From Chloroflexota bacterium (GTDB lineage Bacteria; Chloroflexota; Anaerolineae; J102), in NCBI GenBank assembly GCA_013152695.1, contig JAADFV010000179.1, positions 1 through 5,563 on the forward strand: 5,563 nucleotides of DNA, written 5' to 3'. The position numbers and the translations under genes are program-made. Under the pieces are notes generated by a model. The model did not search any database, had not been told where the DNA came from, and worked only from the letters and a program-made list of their open reading frames with translations. This document shows positions 5,327-5,563 of this stretch, in pieces (within the stretch, counting starts at the first letter, position 1; every line of letters begins with the position of its first letter).

Positions 5327-5490
5327 GCGTCAGTTTCCGCTTTTCCTCCACTCCCAACGCTTTTTATCCACTCATATTCTCTCTTATTTTTCCCATTCCG
5401 TGATCTTGACAACGGGGAGCATTATAAACAGCCCTTCGCCGGGAGTTGAGTGAGGGCGACAACAGTAGATGCTCCGAATAACCCCCAAAT

Positions 5491-5531
5491 GAAAAACGCA
5501 TCCCGCATTGCAGGGTGCGTCCCCTGTTTTT
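5491..5531. terminator. Probable bidirectional intrinsic terminator beyond the CruF-like gene
   Basis: ACGCA-(T)-CCC (5496-5504) pairs with GGGTGCGT (5513-5520), an eight-base-pair stem with one bulged T. On the minus strand the stem runs directly into five T residues (5492-5496). On the plus strand a T5 run (5527-5531) comes after a six-base gap. The minus orientation is the better terminator, which hints at a convergent gene to the right of the window. It could also end the CruF-like transcript, 170 bases after its stop. Confidence 0.6.
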
Positions 5532-5547
5532 GGTGGCGTGTGTTGGT

Positions 5548-5562
5548 CGCATCATGGATGCG
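5548..5562. repeat. Short palindrome CGCATC-ATG-GATGCG
   Basis: A six-base-pair inverted repeat with a three-base spacer lies at the window edge. It has the same arms as the palindrome at 3703-3719. No function can be assigned; it may belong to a dispersed family of short palindromes or be a coincidence. The rest of 5327-5490 holds only a pyrimidine-rich run (about 5332-5398) and no gene that I can support. Confidence 0.3.
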
Positions 5563-5563
5563 G

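Noticed and set aside
5406..5428. TTGACA and TATAAA on the plus strand as a promoter
   Set aside because: The spacing is only 11 bases, too short for sigma-70 recognition, and no gene start follows in the window. The minus-strand TATAAT at 5421-5426 has no good -35 partner.

Overview
The window holds most of an ABC-type import operon on the minus strand, its riboswitch-controlled leader, and one divergent membrane-protein gene on the plus strand. The organism is a bacterium, with features that fit Chloroflexota (Anaerolineae-like). The binding lipoprotein has a Thr/Pro/Ala/Glu-rich linker after its lipobox, as is common in that phylum, and a CruF-type carotenoid protein lies next to it. This assignment is an inference from style, not from a marker gene.

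Minus strand, in transcription order. A sigma-70-like promoter (4223-4252) starts a leader of roughly 575 nt. The leader opens with a cobalamin (vitamin B12) riboswitch aptamer (4073-4195), followed by two consecutive intrinsic terminators (3978-4005 and 3915-3952). A stretch of very short overlapping reading frames comes next (3866 down to 3728). They are served by two near-perfect Shine-Dalgarno sequences, and one of them is just Met-Ile-stop. The operon proper then follows: a peptide/nickel-family (SBP_bac_5) substrate-binding lipoprotein (3640-1994), a strong hairpin in the gap (1938-1976), a DppB/NikB-type permease (1908-913) and a DppC/NikC-type permease (916-29). The first ten codons of a further gene, almost certainly an ATPase, begin at 32 and run off the window. 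The last three genes are joined by GTGA stop/start overlaps.

The components form one importer: a lipoprotein captures the ligand outside the membrane, two permeases form the channel, and ATPases encoded beyond the left edge would power it. Family membership alone suggests peptide or nickel uptake. The cobalamin riboswitch argues instead for a B12-repressed supply route, such as cobalt, a cobalt chelate, or a corrinoid. This regulatory link is the main biological point of the window.

Plus strand. A TΨC-arm-like fragment of a tRNA (4303-4327) lies upstream of a 276-residue multi-pass membrane protein of the CruF/DUF422 carotenoid-biosynthesis family (4496-5326). The right end (5327-5563) has no gene. 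It holds a pyrimidine-rich stretch, a hairpin that could terminate transcription in both directions (5491-5531) and a short palindrome at the edge.
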